This document shows, piece after piece, positions 9,074 to 19,121 of a stretch of DNA of 64,000 nucleotides. Made by a program: the position numbers and the translations under genes. How positions within the stretch are numbered: the stretch's first letter is position 1; each line of letters starts with the position of its first letter. Location: NCBI GenBank assembly GCA_002049455.2, contig KV918912.1, positions 62,001-126,000 on the forward strand. The letters are read 5' to 3'. A model generated the notes under the pieces. It saw only the letters and a list, made by a program, of their open reading frames with translations, was not told the DNA's origin and searched no databases. Origin of the DNA: Porphyra umbilicalis. Lineage: Eukaryota > Rhodophyta > Bangiophyceae > Bangiales > Bangiaceae.

Positions 9074-10453
9074 TTACTTCTTCTCAAGCGGCGTCGACTC
9101 CTCGCCGCTTGAGCTGGAGTCCTCGTGGGGAGCGGCAACGGCTACTCGCTGGCCCACTCGCGGGGTATCGCGGGAGCCCGAGGACGTCCCGAGAGGGGAC
9201 CACCGACTGGCTGTGGCCAATCGGTCGCGTAGGCGTGCGTCCAAGTCGGGGCACACCACGGCCCAATGGCCCACCTTGCCACACTGCCAGCAAGGGTTCT
9301 CTTCCGACCGGGATTTGGGTCAGGAAGGCCCATCCCTCGGTCGAGAGCGGTAGCGAGGGTCGTCGTTGCCCCCGGGAGTCGAGCCGCCCGGACTCATGGG
9401 TCGGAACCTATCGTACCGGGGGCCCGGAAAGGGGGCACCCACGGATCCGACGGTCCGGACAGGAGCGTCCCGCGGTTGGTTAACCCGCGGCCCCCCAGTG
9501 ATCCGGGGAAGGGCGGCCGCACGAGCTCGCTGCCGTAGACGGGCCTTCTTCGCGAGCGCTTCTGGCTCCTTGGTCCGCTCCTTGTGCTGCTCAAGTCGTA
9601 GCCAGCGGTGTTCGTCGCCCTTAGTCTGGGCGACGCGAGCCAGCTCCGCCATAGTCATGCCGGGGTGTTGCGCTCGCGCACAGTGGCGCGCGCCGCGCGG
9701 TGGACACCTTCCACAAAGCGCCCCTTCAGGGCGCCCTCTCCGTACATGAACCCGCACTCGGTGTTGAGGCGGCGGAGGCGCTGGGCGAAGGACAACTCGT
9801 CCTCGTCGTCCCGTTGGACCGCGACGTTCAGGGTCTCGACTTGAGTAGCCACCGAGGCCTCGTCGACGTGACGCCGGATTATTCAGTTGATGAGCTCCAG
9901 GTATGAAGTGACCTCGCCGGGGTTACCCGCCCGGCGAGATGGCATAACCATCATCACCTCTGACTTGAGAGGTTCCTTCGTAATGTCTTGAAAGATGGAG
10001 AAGACTTTGCCTTCGGAGATGTTGTTGTCGTCACAGGCCTTGGCAAACTTGCGCAAGAACTGGCAGACCTTGGCCGGGGGGGGATCCATCCCACTGGTCG
10101 TTCACCCCGAAGGACTGAGCCACCTCTTTCTTGCGCCGGGCCAGAGTACGGGCCTGGCGCCGCGTGTAGGCAACCGACTTGTTGTCTAGCGCGTAGGTCT
10201 CACAATCGAACATCACCCGGTAGTACGGGTGGTTCACCACAATCTTGGGCGGCACCACCCGAGTTGGGGGTGTCGGGGTGGTTTGAGTAGGCCACCCCCC
10301 AGCCTCTGGACCGGTCGAGGAGGAGAGTTGCGTCGGGAACCCCGGGTCAATACCCCGGGGTAACTCTCGCGCCGCTCCCCCGCCTCGCTCACCCTCCGCC
10401 GAGTCAGGAGTCGGTTGGGCCCTCGGGTCAATACCCCGAGTGCCCTCCCTCAC
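9074..10453 (-). pseudogene. gag: Chromovirus gag with zinc knuckle, fragmented
   Basis: The C-terminal part has a CX2CX4HX4C knuckle (CWQCGKVGHWAVVC, about 9288-9247) typical of nucleocapsid. Upstream pieces (SYLELIN, then LSFAQRLRRLN and ALKGRFVEGVHRA) fit the retrotransposon gag fold. The reading frame changes at an eight-G run (10076-10083) and again near 9680. TGA stops fall at 9885-9883 and 9322-9320. Gag and pol are in different frames. The N-terminus upstream of 10453 is Pro/Gly-rich and uncertain; it may begin as far out as about 11371. Confidence 0.75.
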
Positions 10454-10708
10454 CGTCGACGGCGGGGGGGTAGCACGAAAAGCACCAAGTAGGGCCGCAA
10501 CAGCTGACTCGTCCCCCGAGCGGGAGACGTCAGTGGTCGACTACGACGACGAGTTGTCGCGTCGGCGCCGACGAGCAGAGCGTCGGGCTCGGCCCCGGCG
10601 CTCAGCGGGCCTGGGCGTACAGCCCCTTAACATCGTAACTAGCGATCGGGTAACTTCGGACCGAACGACCTCGGCCACGGCGTCTCGCCACTCGAGACCC
10701 GGGCCATC

Positions 10709-10985
10709 CTTGGCACCCCGTGAGCCTGGGGGAGCACGACTAGAGCTTCCGCCTGCAGGCTCCCGTGCCTATCCTGGCATCGCTCCCCCCTCCCAAGCAC
10801 CAAGAGGGGATGTCTAACCGGGCCCACACGACAGGGGATGTCTAACCGGGCCCGAGGGCCGAGGGACCGATACCGTGGGTCCCGGCGCCGTGCTCAAGCG
10901 CCGGGGTACCCTTGGCACTCCGTGAACCGTGGGGAGCACGACTAGAGCTCCCACCCACAGGTTCCCGTGCCCGTCGTGGCACAGA
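10709..10985. repeat. Imperfect direct repeats at the gag 5' end
   Basis: A segment of about 75 bp (GGAGCACGACTAGAGCT core) occurs at about 10709-10785 and again at 10910-10985. Between them a 21-bp word beginning AGGGGATGTCTAACCGGG occurs at 10805 and 10833, 28 bp apart. They look like local tandem duplications inside the element's 5' region. Confidence 0.7.
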
Positions 10986-11437
10986 CCCACCGCCCCACGT
11001 GGTAACGTCGGGCAGCTGTCCTACGCCGAAATGAGTGCCAGCACCCGACAGGACCGCCTCGGGGTGAGTACTACCCGAGGGGGCGCCCGCCGGGGGGCGA
11101 GTCGCAGTCGGATCGAGGCCCGGGGGCAAGGGTTGGAACAAAGTCCGCGCCCCGAGGGCATCCGCATCCGAGGTGCCTGCACTGGTGTGGCGATCGTCAA
11201 CCGACGATCCGCCTCCGGGGGGGTAATCTCTTCCGCCCCGGCACCAGGCACCTCGACACCAGGGGGGTCTCCATCCCCCCCCGCATCGGCCATCGACCCG
11301 GCCGGACTCAGCCAAATCTGGCGTTGCGGGGCACCGCCCGCAGCGCTAGGCACCAAGGGGAGGAGGACCAACTAGGTTCCCCCCGAGGCGGGTTGGCGCA
11401 CCGCCACCACCCCGAGGAAGGTTGAGTTGCCTTCCTC

Positions 11438-11455
11438 CCCTGCTGCTCCACCAAA
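11438..11455 (-). other. Candidate tRNA primer-binding site of the chromovirus
   Basis: Read on the minus strand the sequence after the 5' LTR is TTTGGTGGAGCAGCAGGG. The TGG start fits pairing with a tRNA CCA end, but I cannot name the tRNA. Confidence 0.35.
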
Positions 11456-12184
11456 TGTGACAACACGCTCAGCCCACTTCACCCAGTTGGGGTAAGGGCG
11501 TGGCAAACCGTGTCGCCGGGTAGTCCTGTCGGGGAATACCCGCCCTGGAAGGAAACCCCGAAGAGCACACACGCACGGCGTCGACCGGGGGAAGGCGCCC
11601 CAAGCGACAAACACGAGATGTGTGACCGGAAGTTTACTTGCCCTCGTCGAAGGCCTCGAGGCGACACTGACGCCTCACCCTCTTATCCCATCCGTTCCCC
11701 TCGGACCCTCGGAAAACCCTCCTCAGACACCCTCAAAGGACCCTCGGAAAACCCTCCCCAGACTCCCTCAAAGGACCCTCGGAAAACCCTCATCAGACAC
11801 CCTCAAAGGACCCACGGAAAGCCCTCTCCTCAGGGCCCACTGGGCCCATAACCCAGAGGACGGCCGAAGCTTCGAATACCGCCTTGAGTAGAGGCGGGGG
11901 GAAGGGTGCTACGTGACACCCTCGCGGCGCCCCGGAGTCAGGGGCACAAAGTGACATAAGCAGATAATCCAAGTTGGGTTTACACAAAATTAGGCCCTTA
12001 AGTAGGGGACCGCTCGAGAGGGTTACGAATCCCAGGGAAGTGTTGAGATTGCGGTTGTGGTTGGTGAGCCACGAGATGATCACAAGTGGGTCGCCAACGG
12101 AACAATTTGAAATATGCGTTAGTGGGGCATATTTCCGGGGAATCTGGATCCCGGAGTGTGGGGGCCATGTGACGGACCGTCACA
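11456..12184 (-). repeat. Chromovirus 5' LTR
   Basis: 729 bp, bounded by TGTGAC and GTCACA, and a close match to 1234-1962 over its full length without net indels. It lies upstream of gag in the minus-strand reading direction. Confidence 0.93.
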
Positions 12185-12189
12185 ACACG

Positions 12190-12341
12190 CAGGGAGTGGC
12201 AGTGACTGGGGCGGCGCTCATAGGGTGGTCTTTTCTGCGACTTGCAAAACGGTCGCATGGGGCATATCAGGCGGTCCTCAAGGATCCAAGACCGCCATCG
12301 AATAAAATCGATGTATCCACCTATTTCACTCTCTCTTTACA
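12190..12341 (+). repeat. Copia 1 5' LTR, second part
   Basis: Continuation of the split 5' LTR after the chromovirus. 270 bp (964-1233) plus 152 bp (12190-12341) equals 422 bp, the length of the 3' LTR. It ends TTTACA, against TTCACA in the 3' LTR. Confidence 0.92.
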
Positions 12342-12343
12342 TG

Positions 12344-12356
12344 TTATGGGCTCAGC
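12344..12356 (+). other. Copia 1 primer-binding site, half initiator tRNA-Met type
   Basis: TTATGGGCTCAGC stands two bases after the 5' LTR. It is complementary, with one change, to the anticodon arm of eukaryotic initiator tRNA-Met (complement TTATGGGCCCAGC), the half-tRNA primer known from Drosophila copia and yeast Ty5. Copia 2 has TTGTGGGCCCAGC at the matching place (21141-21153). Confidence 0.7.
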
Positions 12357-12498
12357 TGTCGCTGGTGGTCACCGTCGACTTACCTGCGGTCGCTGGTTGG
12401 ACGACATTTCTCGCATTGCGGTGTGTTCCGCCGTCGCGCCAGTGGATACCGCCGTCGACGTCGTCAGTGCAGCGCTTGGTCGCGCCGCTGTCGTAAAC

Positions 12499-13971
12499 AT
12501 GTCGGACTACGGATGCTCCAGCGGCCCGCGGTTTGCGCAGCTGGACACAGATTACAAGGCGTGGGCGGAATACCAGTGTGCGCGGCTCAAAAATGAGGAG
12601 CTGTGGACGGCCGTCGTGACGGACAGCCCTGCCTCTGGCTCGGACGACACGAAGTCCGACCCGGTGGTCAAAGCGGGGGACGCCATGCACGAGAAGGCGC
12701 TGGCGACCATCCAGATGTCGGTCAAGCCCGTGCATCTCAACACGGTCAAGTCGGTTGACACGGCAAACGAGGCGTGGGACGCGCTCAAGGTCATGTTCGA
12801 GGCGCGTGACGACGCGCAGGTGCTGCGGCTTGTAGACAAGCTGAGAAACCTGAAGAAGGGCGACGACGAGAACATCATCAGGTCTGCGTCGCGTGCCAAA
12901 ATGATTCGGGACGAGCTTTCCATGCTCGGCAATCCGGTTGACGACAACACGCTCGCACTGCGTGTCTTTTCGGGGCTCGCGTTGGAGAACGGGATGCTCA
13001 GGACCGTCTTGGAGACCAAGGACACCAAGCTTGTCACGTCGGACGTGATTGCTCAGCTGCTGCAACCGGAGCAGTGGAGCATGACCGTCGCCACGTACAA
13101 GCCTTCAGGCAGTGTCAAGTCACAAGCATTTGCAGCAGCGGCGCAAACGAAGTCGTTTGAAAATACGTCGTTCGTGTGTTTCTCCTGCAACAAGAAAGGG
13201 CACATGCAGCGCCACTGCTACAAAAATAATGCGGACGACGCCAAGGGCAAGGGCAAGCCTGGCGGTGGTAGTCGTGAAGGCGGCCACGGCGGCAAGTTCC
13301 AGGCAGGTGCCGCTCTGGCCTACACTGCTTCCACAGGAAATTCAGGGAGTAGCAAGGCTTACGGAAGCACACGCGGATTATCACCCTGGGTGCTCGACTC
13401 TGGCGCAACCAACCACATGACCGCCGGGGATAAGGGCTTCACTATTAGGACGGCGGGAAGCGGGGCCAAGGTCACCTTGGTCAACGGCGACAAGGTACCC
13501 ATCAAGGGGCACAGCCACGTCTTTATGAACGTTGGAAAGGGTGAAACGATGACGCGCGTGGTGCTCGGGGAGACTATGATCGTTCCGGACTTGACTTTCA
13601 TTCTGCTGTCAGTTCGAGCGGTCGACCGCAATCAAGGTGCGCTGTAGTTTGTCGAGAACGCCTGCTACATTTTTGGCGACGGGGATGCTGTTTGTTCGAG
13701 CAGTGTGCTCGACACGGCGTCTGTGGTCGGCAAGGTAAACGACGCGGAGCAGTATGTGCTTAAGGTGACGCCGGTCAAAGTGTCGGCTAAAGCGGCATCT
13801 GCGCAAACAGCTGAAGAGGCGGAGCTGTGCCACCGTCGTTTCAACCCCTTGGGGTCAGAGAAGCTCAAGCGGGCGGCCACAATGGTCGACGGCATGCCGT
13901 CGTCAGTGGCAGACGCCAAGCGCGTTATTGGCACTGTGTGTGTGCCGTGTGTGGCCGGCAAGATGTCATAG
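12499..13971 (+). pseudogene. gag: Copia 1 gag, protease and pre-integrase region
   Basis: Start ATG at 12499, after the primer site. The first 200 residues form a UBN2-type copia gag (ATIQMSVKPVHLNTV, EAWDALKVMFEA), followed by a zinc knuckle CFSCNKKGHMQRHC (13177-13218) that packages RNA. The protease active site WVLDSGATNHM follows (Asp codon at 13396). The frame then meets a TAG (13645-13647), continues in the same frame into the pre-integrase module (LCHRRFNPL, then CVPC; the second His of the HHCC set is Pro) and ends at a TAG (13969-13971), where copia 2 has CAG. Gag itself is intact. Confidence 0.9.
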
Positions 13972-14889
13972 GCGCCGAGGCCCTGCTCGGCGACAGCGAC
14001 GACCAAGTGCTAAATGGTGCATACCGACATTTGTGGCCCACTCACTGAGTCGCTGGGTGGTTCCATCTTCTTTATGACGGTGCTAGAGGACTCCTCTAGG
14101 TTCATTACGGCAACGCCTATCAAGAAGACAGGGATGGAACTAAAGGTTCTGAAGACGCGTATTAAGCAGCTTGAGACGCTGACGGGGGTCACGTTCAAGC
14201 GCGTCGGTCATCAGGGTGCCAAGAAGTCCGTCATCAACGACCTGTAGGCATCGTACGAGGACAAGGGCATCCCGTCTGAGATGAAGGCTGCGTACAAGGC
14301 ACAGCGGAACAGCAAAGCGGAGCGGGTTAATTGCTTGCTGATGGAGCGCGTGCGTGCATCCCTGCCCGATACCGGAGCGGACGAAGAGCTGTGTGCTGCA
14401 GCCGTGGCCTCTGTCGTCCATGTCCTCCATCAGTCCCTCAAGGCCGGGCTGGACGTGACACCGCTGGACGACCTGACGGGTCGACGCCCCAACGTCGCGC
14501 GATTCTACGTTTAGGGGAGCCGGGCGTGGGCGCTCAAACCCAAGAAACAGCATCGCAAGCTGGGGCCAAGGACCGACGTCGGCCACTTTGTCGGCTGCAC
14601 GGTCGGTGACAAGGCCCGACGCATCCTCGAATATGAGACAAACCAAGTTTTCGAGCGTCCAGACGTGCTGATGGAGGAGAACCTGGCTAAACTCAAGGCG
14701 TCGGTAGTCGGGTCCCGCGCTGGTCCCCGGCTGACGGCGGGAAATGACGGCGGAAAGGATGACTCAACGGAAGAGGCAATTGACATGCTGCACACTGAAG
14801 CCGGGCGACAGGACTACAACGCCCCCGACGAGACCTCTGACGGCCACTACGAAGTCGGTCCTCCCTTCCTCGCTGAACATAGCGAGTGA
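13972..14889 (+). pseudogene. pol: Copia 1 integrase core, degraded
   Basis: Same frame as gag. After a TAA-ATG junction (14011-14016) comes VHTDICGPLTESLGG, the first catalytic Asp region of a copia integrase. The second Asp is lost (HQGAKKS, against HDGAKEY in copia 2). The Glu region SKAERVN remains. Further stops lie at about 14245-14247 and 14512-14514, where copia 2 has Lys and Trp codons. The segment ends in an acidic tail at 14889. Multiple lesions make it non-functional. Confidence 0.85.
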
Positions 14890-15186
14890 AACGACGATGA
14901 TGGCCCCGATGGCACGACACCACCGGGCGGTCAAGGACCTGCTATCTGTGACAGCGCCGCACCGGGGCTTGGTCGCTCAAAGAGAAACCCAGCCCCCAAT
15001 GTAAATGGGGGGAAAACGAACCTGAGGCGTACCTGGCAAGCGGTACCAAGAGTGCGGCTGAGTCGGGCTGCGACCTTCCGCATTGTAGTCTAATACCTTG
15101 ACCACTAAGCTTCGGGTCCAATCGGCCTTTCAACTAAGCGAAATCTGGACGTTATGTGTCTAGATCATTAGGCAATCTGCCTCAGG
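14890..15186. other. Region where copia 1 should encode reverse transcriptase
   Basis: Only about 300 bp separate the integrase tail from RNase H, and no reverse transcriptase motif is present; an intact copia would need several hundred codons. The stretch appears to be a deletion joint with foreign filler, including a tRNA-like fragment on the minus strand (about 15125-15040). Confidence 0.75.
15040..15125 (-). other. tRNA-like fragment (possible SINE or tRNA relic)
   Basis: On the minus strand AGCTTAGTGGTCAAGG resembles a tRNA D-arm with an A box, followed at tRNA-like spacing by GGTCGCAG and a weakened B box (CCCGACTC). The anticodon stem does not pair properly, so it is not a functional tRNA. 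It could be a tRNA-derived SINE piece or a degraded tRNA captured at the deletion joint. Confidence 0.3.
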
Positions 15187-15666
15187 GTATGCCGGAACAA
15201 AGCAGCCTCTATGCTGTTACACCGCAATGGCGGGCCCATCGCGTGAACAAGCAAGCGCCAGTCGACGGTGGCAAGCTCGACGGCCGAAGCGGTCTACGTG
15301 GCCGCCGCGATGGCCACCAGGGAGGCGCTGTGATTACGCAAGCTGCTGTCGGCTTTGGGCGTCGATGGCGATGCCGCTCCCATGGGTGAGGACAACCAGC
15401 CTTGCCTCGGCCTGGTTGACAACCCTGAAGCCACCGGGCGTAGCAAGCACGTGGACTTTGCGTACAACATGGTACGTGACAACGTGGCGCGCGGGGAGGT
15501 GACGTTGTACTTCCTTCCTGGCGCTGACATGCCGGCAAACGGGCTGACGAAGCTGCTGCCGGCCCCGGCACTTATCTTGTTTTGGCGCTTCATTGGCGTT
15601 GGAGACAATGTGTGCAACGCGGGGCTCGGCGCTACGCCGGCTCCAAGTCCTGCTTTTAAATGCTGA
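15187..15666 (+). pseudogene. pol: Copia 1 RNase H
   Basis: Reads NGGPIA, then TSKRQSTVASSTAEAVYVAA, the standard copia RNase H signature; later SKHVDFAYNMVRD and ADMPANGLTK close the domain. It is in the same frame as gag. Stops: TGA at 15244-15246 (Trp in the consensus) and TGA near 15331. The natural terminator follows the LTK tail at 15664-15666. Confidence 0.88.
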
Positions 15667-15755
15667 GCCCCTCAGTGGACGGCCGAGGTCTGCGGCAGAG
15701 CGACCATGGTGACGTGCCCAATGCCCTTTGCGTATGGCCTCAGCTTTGCGGTGGT

Positions 15756-16112
15756 TTGGGCCGGTTGTGGTGCCCGGATGGTCGGCTGGCGTTTGTCTTG
15801 TTGGTCTGCGAGTCGGCGGTGGTCGACTGAGCCCCGTCTGTGTTTTGCACTAACGGTGAATTCTTCTAGTGGACGGTACCGATACCGTCCACAAGAAAAA
15901 TTGCGCAGTGTGCTTGGGGCGGATTGGGCCGGTTCTGGTGACCGGACGTTCGGCTGGCGTATGTCATCCTGCTGCCCGAGACGACGGCGGTCTTCTGAGT
16001 CCCTTTTGTGTTTGTGCCCAGACAGCGGTTTTATTCTTGTGGACAGTAACGCTACTGTCTACAAGAAACCTGGCGCGTTGTACTTGGGACGGTATCGATT
16101 CCGTCTGTTCCG
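15756..16112 (+). repeat. Hairpin-bearing tandem repeats in the copia 1 3' untranslated region
   Basis: Two diverged copies of a unit of about 170 bp (about 15756-15926 and 15927-16100). Each starts near GGGCCGGTT and ends with a hairpin followed by AAGAAA. Hairpin 1 (15869-15892) is GTGGACGGTA-CCGA-TACCGTCCAC. Hairpin 2 (16036-16065) is CTTGTGGACAGTA-ACGC-TACTGTCTACAAG. A third weaker version (GACGG/CCGTC) follows at about 16089-16107. A G-C pair in the first is an A-T pair in the second, so pairing is kept while sequence changes. Confidence 0.8.
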
Positions 16113-16141
16113 GTGAACATACATGAAATTCAATGTAATTC

Positions 16142-16147
16142 GGGGAG
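16142..16147 (+). other. Copia 1 polypurine tract
   Basis: GGGGAG immediately precedes the 3' LTR start TGTTGAG. It is short but in the expected place. Confidence 0.5.
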
Positions 16148-16569
16148 TGTTGAGCTGTGCTCGGGAGTTCCATTGGAGCTATACTTACACGCGGGCTCTT
16201 GATGACTCAAGCTCGTGTACTTGTTGGCATGCCATTGTTGCATGACTTGTACTTGTGTGTACCTGATTTGTATATTTCTTGGTCAGCTCCTTTCCTATTG
16301 TGGTGAGCTCGGGGAGTTTGTGCGTGGCGTAGTGACTGGATTGTGCGGCGGTGGGCGGCTTTGCACAGGAAAGGCGCTTGCTCCGCTTTGCGAGTTGCGC
16401 CGCAGGCCCTGCACAAGCGGAGAGTGGAAGTGCGTGGGGGCGCACTGAGAGGGAGTTTTCTCTGCGACTGGCAGAGGGGTCGCCTGGGGTATATCAGGCG
16501 GTCTGAGTGGGCCCAAGACCGCCATCCGAGAAAAACCAACGCATCCACCTATCGACCTCCCGCTTCACA
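16148..16569 (+). repeat. Copia 1 3' LTR (intact)
   Basis: 422 bp starting TGTTGAGCTG and ending CTTCACA. It aligns throughout with the split 5' LTR and provides the uninterrupted version of the chromovirus insertion site near 16412. Confidence 0.92.
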
Positions 16570-18036
16570 GCCGCGCACACAGGCCTTTGTTGTCTGGTAT
16601 TCGATTGACTTGCGGGTGAAATCAGTGGCGTGGCTGTACGTGAGTTGCGTGCGGGAGATATGTCGTTTCGCGGGGTGCGGAGTGGCTTGGACTGCCGAAA
16701 ATGAACTGACATTGCATAGTGCCGTGCGTTGTGCCGTGAGTTTGTGGCACGCCTCTTGCGCGTCGCGGTCGATTCCGACGCCGACACAGGTCCTCGTCTT
16801 GGGTCCTTCCTTATGACTCTCCTTCGCCCTGGTGGCGTCCGGCCATGTGCTTGTTGTGCATGATTAACTGCATGACGTATGGGTTTTTGGCTGTAACATT
16901 CTGCGGGGTCGCGGGCGTACAGTAATGCAGGAAGGGGGTGAGGGGGGCACTGGAGGAGAAGGTGGGGAAGTTTTTGCTCGCGGAGAAGGGTGACGCGGGG
17001 AGGTAGAAGTAGCGTTGGGAGAGTGGGGTGGCGAGGTGCGAGGAACGTGGCGAGGTGCGAGGGACGTTGCGAGGGGGAGCGGCAGGAACGATGAAAATCA
17101 AACGCTTTAAATCGCATGGCAGCCATGTGCACAGTGCATACATCTTTTCAAGGAGCTCCGCCGGTTCCCTTAAGTGTTCAGCCTTGATGCTTCTAGCATG
17201 TGGTGGGAAGATATCCGGGCATCATAGGCTTCCTCAGAACTTGAAGGATCCGCGTCAGACATCTCACTTCATCCGGGCACAATTCAAGAACTGGCTCTAA
17301 AGATCCCGATTTTTATCGCTGTGCAGCAAATCACGCGACAGCACGTGGCACCTCGAAGATATTTGCCAAAGAGAACCGCCTCTTTCCACGCCACAGGCTC
17401 GCCACTCGTTCGCGCGCCGCACACCTAGTCGAACTGCGCCCGCCGCGTTGCCCCATCCTTCTTCCCTGGCTCTGTGCCCCCGTCGCCCCCGCGCCAGCCC
17501 GGTGCCACCCCCACAACCCGAGCCCACCTCCCCCTCGTCCGTCATCTCTCCTCCCATCGCCCCCCTACTCATTCCTCAATAAGTGAATGCCCGCCTCTGC
17601 CGCGCCGCGTGGCGTGCATTTTACAGCCGCAGACAGCGATGCCCAGGGCGGGTGGCGTAACCACATGGGGAGGGGGAGCGGGGGTGGGTGGGGGGGAGGG
17701 GGGTAGAAGGGACATTTGAAACGGTCGCAGGATCAGTGGCCACGAAGGCGGTAGCGGGGGGCAGGGGGGGCGAGGATAGACGGCGGCGGCGCAGGATGGG
17801 GGTGATGACAAAAGGCAGGGAGTGGGCGAAGAAAGCGTTCGTGAGGAGCCGAGGGTCGTCTGGCGAGGCGCAGTGCCCGCGCTTGAACGCCTCGCGCAGC
17901 GCTTTCTCGCCTTTGCAGAGTCCTGGGGCAGCCTTTTAGGGCCTGGCAGTGCCAGCCGACTCCAGCTCCTCGCCTCACCCCCTCTTCATTATCGTCGCTG
18001 CACCGCTCCCATCGGCATATTTTACCCCATTTTTCG
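16570..18036. other. Non-genic spacer
   Basis: No recognisable gene. GC-rich, with a purine-rich plus strand around 16930-17090, a pyrimidine-rich stretch around 17440-17580 and a G-rich one at 17650-17790. Open frames here are low-complexity shadows. Confidence 0.5.
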
Positions 18037-18612
18037 TTGCTAGTCTTCCTGTGGCCGCTGTTTGTGACCACCATTGCCAAGCTCACAGTCAGGCAGGTCG
18101 CGGATGAGATGGCAATCAAGCTCAACAAAAGGGCGGGCAGGCGCCGGCCTCCGAGGCCGGCCGCCATCCGCCTACTGTTTCACTTCTTGGGGATGATCGA
18201 GACGTTGGCGAAGGACTACACGACGATGAACTTCCACGTGCACATGTTGGGCTTTGACGAGAACGGCGAAGTGTTCTGGACGCCAGTGTTTGAGGACAGG
18301 GCCGTGCTGGATAGCTCCGCAGGTGCGGTACTCGGCTCCGTTTACCGATTTGCGGAGTCGGTTGGCGCGATGGGCGCTGCCTCGGCCAATCGCATGCCCT
18401 CCATGTGCGCTACCCGCCGTCCGAGCACGGACATGGGTGACGTCGGTGAGCTCTTCATCGACGGCGTGGGTAGTGCTCGCGGCGAGCAGGCCAAGGGAGG
18501 CCGCTGTTGCCGGAGCGACAGCTTGTCGCAGATTGAGTGGGCGGAAGAGAGCGGAGACACAAAGCGCAGCCCCGCTTTGAAGACAAATATATCTTCTGCC
18601 TCGGGAGCCGCA
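18037..18612 (+). CDS. Hypothetical protein fragment, cut by an LTR fragment
   Basis: An open frame reading VADEMAIKLNKRAG, then LLFHFLGMIETLAKDYTTMN and FHVHMLGFDENGEVFWTPVF, with ordinary amino-acid composition unlike nearby GC shadows. It has no recognised family and no secure start. It is interrupted at 18613 by a copia-3-family LTR. Downstream protein-like stretches (19122-21060) may be parts of the same locus, but I cannot connect them. Confidence 0.35.
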
Positions 18613-19118
18613 TGTTGAAACGCAGTGGGGATAGAAGTTGGGGGACCACGGTGAAGTGGTTGAATGGCTTGAGTTTGTGTGTGTGTGTGCGATTGTGCTT
18701 TGTTGGATTGTCCTAAGGTTCGCCTGCCTTTCCCAACCGAGCGCACCTCTCAAATAGTCCCCACCGCCCCAAGTGCTCCCTCCTCTCGCGCCCAAACCGA
18801 CGCCCACGCCCTCGCACCATATCGAATCACTCACCAAATCAAAAGCCACAAGAGCAAAGCGAAGATCAAATCCAAAACATGCCAAAATTAATGCCCCAAG
18901 ATCACCCATCACGAATGTGCGCAACTTGACCACGTCTTGCAAATGTACCATGTGGGGTACCATAAGGGTCACCGACCATCATCCATCCGCGAACCGCCAG
19001 TGGAGTCGGCGACGAGCATCACAGTCCAACACTCCTTCTTGCTTGTTGCTGCGGCGGTTTTTGGTTACAATAAAGCCTCAGGGCCTCGACATACTTGTCC
19101 TGTTGGTCTTTCCGAGCT
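18613..19118 (-). mobile_element. Truncated copia-3-family end: LTR plus the last bases of pol
   Basis: 18613-19031 (419 bp, TGTTGAAACG to GTCCAACA) matches the copia 3 LTR at 58817-59236. 19032-19118 matches the polypurine tract and the last codons of copia 3 pol (59237-59322). The match stops abruptly after CGAGCT at 19118, so only the 3' end of an element remains. It cuts the hypothetical locus. Confidence 0.9.
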
Positions 19119-19121
19119 ACG

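Larger units (their letters stand above)
1234..12184 (-). mobile_element. Ty3/gypsy chromovirus, complete but decayed, nested in copia 1
   Basis: A 10,951-bp element transcribed from the minus strand: 5' LTR 11456-12184, gag, protease, reverse transcriptase, RNase H, integrase, chromodomain, a 3.1-kb extra region carrying an antisense gene, polypurine tract, and 3' LTR 1234-1962. Both LTRs are 729 bp and differ at roughly twenty positions by eye (about 97% identity). The element is flanked by perfect ACACG duplications. Gag has a stop and apparent frameshifts; pol has five in-frame stops. The order reverse transcriptase-RNase H-integrase and the terminal chromodomain place it in the chromoviruses. 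It is unusually long, because of the 3' region between chromodomain and LTR. Confidence 0.95.
964..16569 (+). mobile_element. Ty1/copia retrotransposon 1, interrupted by a chromovirus
   Basis: A copia-order element on the plus strand: split 5' LTR, half-tRNA primer site, gag, protease, integrase, RNase H, polypurine tract and 3' LTR. Discounting the nested chromovirus (1234-12184) and one copy of its target duplication leaves 4,650 bp. The two LTRs then have exactly the same length (422 bp). Flanking bases GCCCC (959-963) and GCCGC (16570-16574) look like an imperfect 5-bp target duplication. The coding region has several in-frame stops and the reverse transcriptase is missing, so the copy is dead. 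The domain order protease-integrase-RNase H places it in copia rather than gypsy. Confidence 0.93.

Noticed and set aside
11974-12498. Upstream 175 codons of the copia 1 gag frame
   Set aside because: They run through the chromovirus LTR, the copia LTR and the primer site; the real start is the ATG at 12499.
15040-15125. Functional tRNA gene
   Set aside because: The anticodon stem does not pair and the B box is degenerate; kept only as a tRNA-like relic.
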